Of a DNA stretch of 64,000 bases, positions 60,936-64,000 are shown piece after piece. A program made the translations under genes and the position numbers. Origin of the DNA: Clitopilus passeckerianus (Eukaryota; Basidiomycota; Agaricomycetes; Agaricales; Entolomataceae); NCBI GenBank assembly GCA_944990035.1, contig CALYLX010000112.1, forward strand, positions 930,001 through 994,000, given 5' to 3'. Every line of letters begins with the position of its first letter. Position 1 is the stretch's first letter. The notes under the pieces are model-generated. The model had not been told where the DNA came from. It did not search any database and saw nothing but the letters and a program-made list of their open reading frames with translations.

Positions 60936-61569
60936 ATGGCGGCGAGAGCGACGAGCATCGTCTTCGACGCCGTGTTTATAATACAAGCCATCGACAAGGA
61001 GGGGAAGAAGTTTGACAGAGGTATGCCTTCCATTTCGGCTTATTTGACCGTCCTCATGTCTTGATCTTCACTCTAGTGTCCCGTCTGTATGCGAAATCCG
61101 GCGATTTTGACTTGGACCTTACCCTCGACTACAATATTGAGCTGTTCCCCTTGAAAGAGGGGCAGGAAATCTCGGTGGCACTTGCTTCGTCTCTCTCAAG
61201 AAGCAATTCAGGAACCGGGGACGCAGATGAAGAGGAGAAGGACCGGCCTGTCTGGCGGCCAGATGCAAAGGGGAAAGGAGGGCTCGAGGCAGAGTACGAA
61301 TATGTTATGTATGGCAAGGTGAATTATCTTTTGAATTCGTTTGATTTTCCACTCAAATCGACAAAGGTGTACAAGTTCGACAGTGGGACCGAGGAAATTG
61401 TGTACGTTCTTTCACTTCGTAGCAATTTCGCCCGTCTGACAAACTTTCCTACACTAGTACCGCTTACGCTTCTTTTGGAGGTCTACTCATGTCTCTCACT
61501 GGGCATGTTCGACACATGACCAGCATCGTACTTGGTGATCCAGTATATCTTCTCGTGAGAACGAGCTGA
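60936..61569 (+). CDS. RPB8: RNA polymerase I/II/III shared subunit Rpb8
   Basis: The protein starts MAARATSIVFDAVFIIQAID and continues KEGKKFDRVSRLYAKSGDFD, LDLTLDYNIELFPLKEGQEI, WRPDA...YEYVMYGKVYKFD, then SFGGLLMSLTGH and the C-terminal DPVYLLVR. This is the Rpb8/RPABC3 OB-fold subunit shared by all three nuclear RNA polymerases. Introns lie near 61020-61075, 61318-61366 and 61402-61457. Compared with yeast Rpb8 it has an extra Ser/Gly/Glu-rich loop (SGTGDADEEEKD). The final residues RTS replace the usual IRR. Start choice is supported by the family's N-terminus. Confidence 0.9.
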
Positions 61570-61814
61570 ATCTGGATGGATGATTGCTCTGTGACCTACG
61601 CAGTTTTCCCGGATAACCTGGCGAGGACACCCACAAAGACAACGACGATGCAAGGACCACGACGATTCCTCAAGAAACAATTGAATCTACCCGTATGACA
61701 TCCCAGAACGCTAGGAACCATTAGCTACATAATATGGTATCAGAGGTCGTTGTACACTGCACTGCCATTAGGACACGAATGTTATATATAGTCTTTAGAG
61801 TAAATAGATATCGT

Positions 61815-64000
61815 TCAGTTCATCATCCATGTCATTTGGCCACTTGACTGTCGGAATCGATTCAAGAGTCGCATCTCTGATGGTACGCGAACCAGAGAGA
61901 CTCGTTGAGCACATCTTGTATGATTCCATTCCTCCGCAACTTCTGTGGGGCTCTCGGGTGCAGTGTAGAAGTGTTCATGGGAGGTCGATTCAGAGCTTGT
62001 CCGCGACATGCTAACAGCAGCCATTGAAGGTCGGGGACTGTTGGTTGTATGAGAACTACCGTTCGTGATTTGTGGGGATGCACGAAGCGAGGCGGAGGGG
62101 CTTGGCTCGGGGGAATCAGTCACACGTTGACCAGTCAGGAAAGTTGGTGAGCGACTCGTCTCTGTTGACGAATCGAAATTCATATCCAGGGCGGAGTAGA
62201 AAGATTCAGCTACTGAGGATGCTGGTCGAAGTGGTGTGAACGACTTGCATCCATGGGAGACAAGTTGCCTTCCGAGGGGGGACTTTCGGAGTCACCAATG
62301 TCTTCCAGTGATATGCGCTTGAGGTCATCCGCTCGGCGTTCGTCGAGGGTATCCGTCGCGACTTGAAGGGCCAACGTTTTCGCTCTATGCCAAGAAAGTT
62401 CCTCAGACGATAAATCTGAGAGGAGAACATGGCGATGGCAATTGACTTTAGTTAACTCTATCCTTGCTAGGGTTATTTGACTGGCTAGGCGTTGAGCGGT
62501 AATGTCCAGGCGATCGCGGGTATCCTTTCGAAATGGTGTCAGGATTGCCAGGTTTCGTGCAACAAGCAGGTTTGGGGCGAGATTCGCTTCGCACTCCGCG
62601 ATGAGAGAGTCTAACCGCTTGATCCTGGCGAGAGAGAGCTTTGCCCGGGTCGTCAGGGCAGAGTTCTCGGCCCCGAGGGAGGACATGGAAGGCCTGCTCG
62701 ACGATGAAGTCAAAAAGGCTTCCTCTCTCATGAGATGCTGAATTCGCCCGACGTCCAGCAGCTAAATCTGCCTTGACTTGATCAAAGGTAGCCTTCAAGA
62801 AGGCGGCACCTTCAATTTCTGGCGCAGTTGGCACGTCAATATCAACGTCGTCATGAACTGATAGCGCAGCGAGACGCGTTGAAGGGGTGTGGAGGTTGGG
62901 GATGGATCCTCTTTCGGTTTGGACGCCTCGATCTGGAGCAGGAGGTCTAGTCGAGAGGAGGACGAATGAAAGCGGTGTTGCAGGTCGTGGAGGTGGGAGG
63001 CTGCAGCTGCCACACCAGTGAGTTCGACATCGACTTTTGCGAGATCGACAGGTCGCATCCTAATGTTGGCAGAGCAGAAAGCACTCGCATAGTTTATGCC
63101 AGCGATCCAGGCGTTCATTTCTGCCTCGTCAGGAGCCTGAAGCAAGACATGACGTCCATCGGACAAGACGAGGCGGAAGGTGCGATCATCCTGTATAAAA
63201 CCGCTTAATGTCCGGAAACCACAACCCCTGAACCGAGAGGTGAACTTACCTTGTCAAATAACCTATCGTAGATAGCCACAATCTCCTTTAGCACCACAGC
63301 TTCCTCGGGTTTGAAGATAGTTGAGCGCGGGACAGGAACCTGACCGTTAAAAGGTCGAAGTTGACTTGTTGTTGATGGATCGCGAAAGAATAGCAAGTGA
63401 GTCTCAGAGAGGGCGATACAGCATGCTCTCCATCTCCGGCTGTTGGACTTTTTGCCATTCAGAAGTATGTCATCCTTTCTTTGAAGAATTCCAGCCCTTG
63501 CCACCTTCAACAATCGTATATCATCTGGAGGGTTTGGTGATAGCAAGGTACCTTCGAAACCCGCACTGGAACCTCTGTTGAATATCGAAGATGACCGGGG
63601 GATCAGGCAAGCAGACTTCGACCTCGCCGGCTGTCGAGAACATTTGCCGTAGGTCTGCCTCGTTCCAAGGGCCAGTTGTCCCGTAGAAATAGAGGGACAA
63701 TCATTTGGAATGAGCGTGGTAACATCAACACGCAATGGATCGAGCCAGTTCTAGGGTCGACGGATCTTGTTATTTCATAAGCTCTGTGAAGGAACATTTG
63801 GCATACCTGGCTTATCAAGTAATATGGGTCCACTTTGCCAGACCGAACTGCAGGGATGGAGGGTTGCGTTGATGGTGTCATTGGTAAATGAAGCGAGGGG
63901 CTATTCCCTGGTGCTTGTCCGTTGGTTTCTACGTAATCCTCAATGAAGATGAAGGGGGCAAAGATGATGTTGTCATAGAAATACTGTTGAAGAGTGTTAG
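61815..64000 (-). CDS. Sec7-type ARF-GEF with PH domain, 5' partial, several frame breaks
   Basis: The right edge cuts the gene; the Sec7 domain itself lies outside. Visible parts are QQYFYDNIIFAPFIFIED (typical post-Sec7 sequence), NWLDPLRVDVTTLIP, a PH domain beginning KVARAGILQRKDDILLNGKK and continuing CCIALSETHLLFFRDPS, FRLVLSDGRHVLLQAPDE and MNAWIAGINYASAFC, then coiled coil (LSLARIKRLDSLIAECEANL, LTPFRKDTRDRLDITAQRL) and a Ser-rich tail with HEHFYTAPESPTE. Such proteins activate ARF GTPases at endosomes or the plasma membrane (Yel1/Syt1-like). At least four places change frame without an intron: 63680-63682, near 63610, near 62856, near 62735 and near 62239. The stop at 61815-61817 is the literal end. 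Error or decay cannot be separated here. Confidence 0.75.

Noticed and set aside
60626..61015. 129-codon + strand frame crossing the hydrolase/RPB8 promoter
   Set aside because: It runs in a different frame from Rpb8, and both neighbouring genes have better-supported exons there.

Overview
The window is nuclear DNA of a filamentous basidiomycete fungus, most likely an agaricomycete. Almost every gene is cut by many introns of about 45-70 bp with GT...AG ends, spacing between genes is short, and the set is conserved fungal: TFIIH cyclin H, Swi1, Rap1, MMM1, a Fus3/Kss1-type MAP kinase and an arrestin-like protein. I read 33 protein-coding genes plus one doubtful one. I saw no tRNA, rRNA, transposon, CRISPR array or secondary-metabolite cluster. 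The left edge cuts a DEAH/RHA-type helicase and the right edge cuts a Sec7-type ARF exchange factor.

Layout. 1-6 kb: 3' part of the helicase, then ribosomal protein eL22 divergent from the pseudouridine synthase Cbf5. 6-16 kb: a secreted double-cupredoxin protein, a TEY MAP kinase, a SAP/coiled-coil protein, a cytochrome b2-type L-lactate dehydrogenase and an MBD4-like DNA glycosylase. 16-25.6 kb: a three-LIM protein, a seven-helix membrane protein, a J-domain protein and two unknown proteins. 25.8-33 kb: a possible tiny gene, a large helical unknown, RNA polymerase III subunit Rpc37 and a second multi-span membrane protein. 33-41 kb: Fap7, a fungal DUF7726-like protein, cyclin H, a DUF1764 protein and Swi1. 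41-51 kb: arrestin-like protein, Rab5, a peroxisomal-looking acyl-CoA synthetase, and a GYF/CNH-like protein. 52-64 kb: D-2-hydroxyglutarate dehydrogenase, Rap1, CDK11, a tubulin-tyrosine-ligase-like protein, MMM1, a mitochondrial alpha/beta-hydrolase-like protein, Rpb8 and the Sec7/PH protein.

How genes relate. This is mainly a housekeeping neighbourhood and not one pathway. Themes recur: transcription machinery (Rpc37, Rpb8, cyclin H, CDK11, Swi1), ribosome making (eL22, Cbf5, Fap7), membrane traffic (Rab5, arrestin, Sec7 GEF) and mitochondria (D2HGDH, MMM1, hydrolase-like). Many genes lie in head-to-head pairs sharing 59-440 bp promoters.

The two most notable signals are these. First, single-base frame breaks recur, mostly in homopolymers, inside otherwise well-conserved genes (J-protein, Fap7, DUF7726, Swi1 twice, arrestin, Rap1, MMM1, hydrolase, Sec7). 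They look like residual long-read assembly errors and will corrupt automatic gene models. Second, telomere-repeat-like sequence (CTAACCCTAA) sits about 48 bp upstream of the start codon of the Rap1 gene, which encodes a telomere-binding protein. I found no clearly new multi-gene system.
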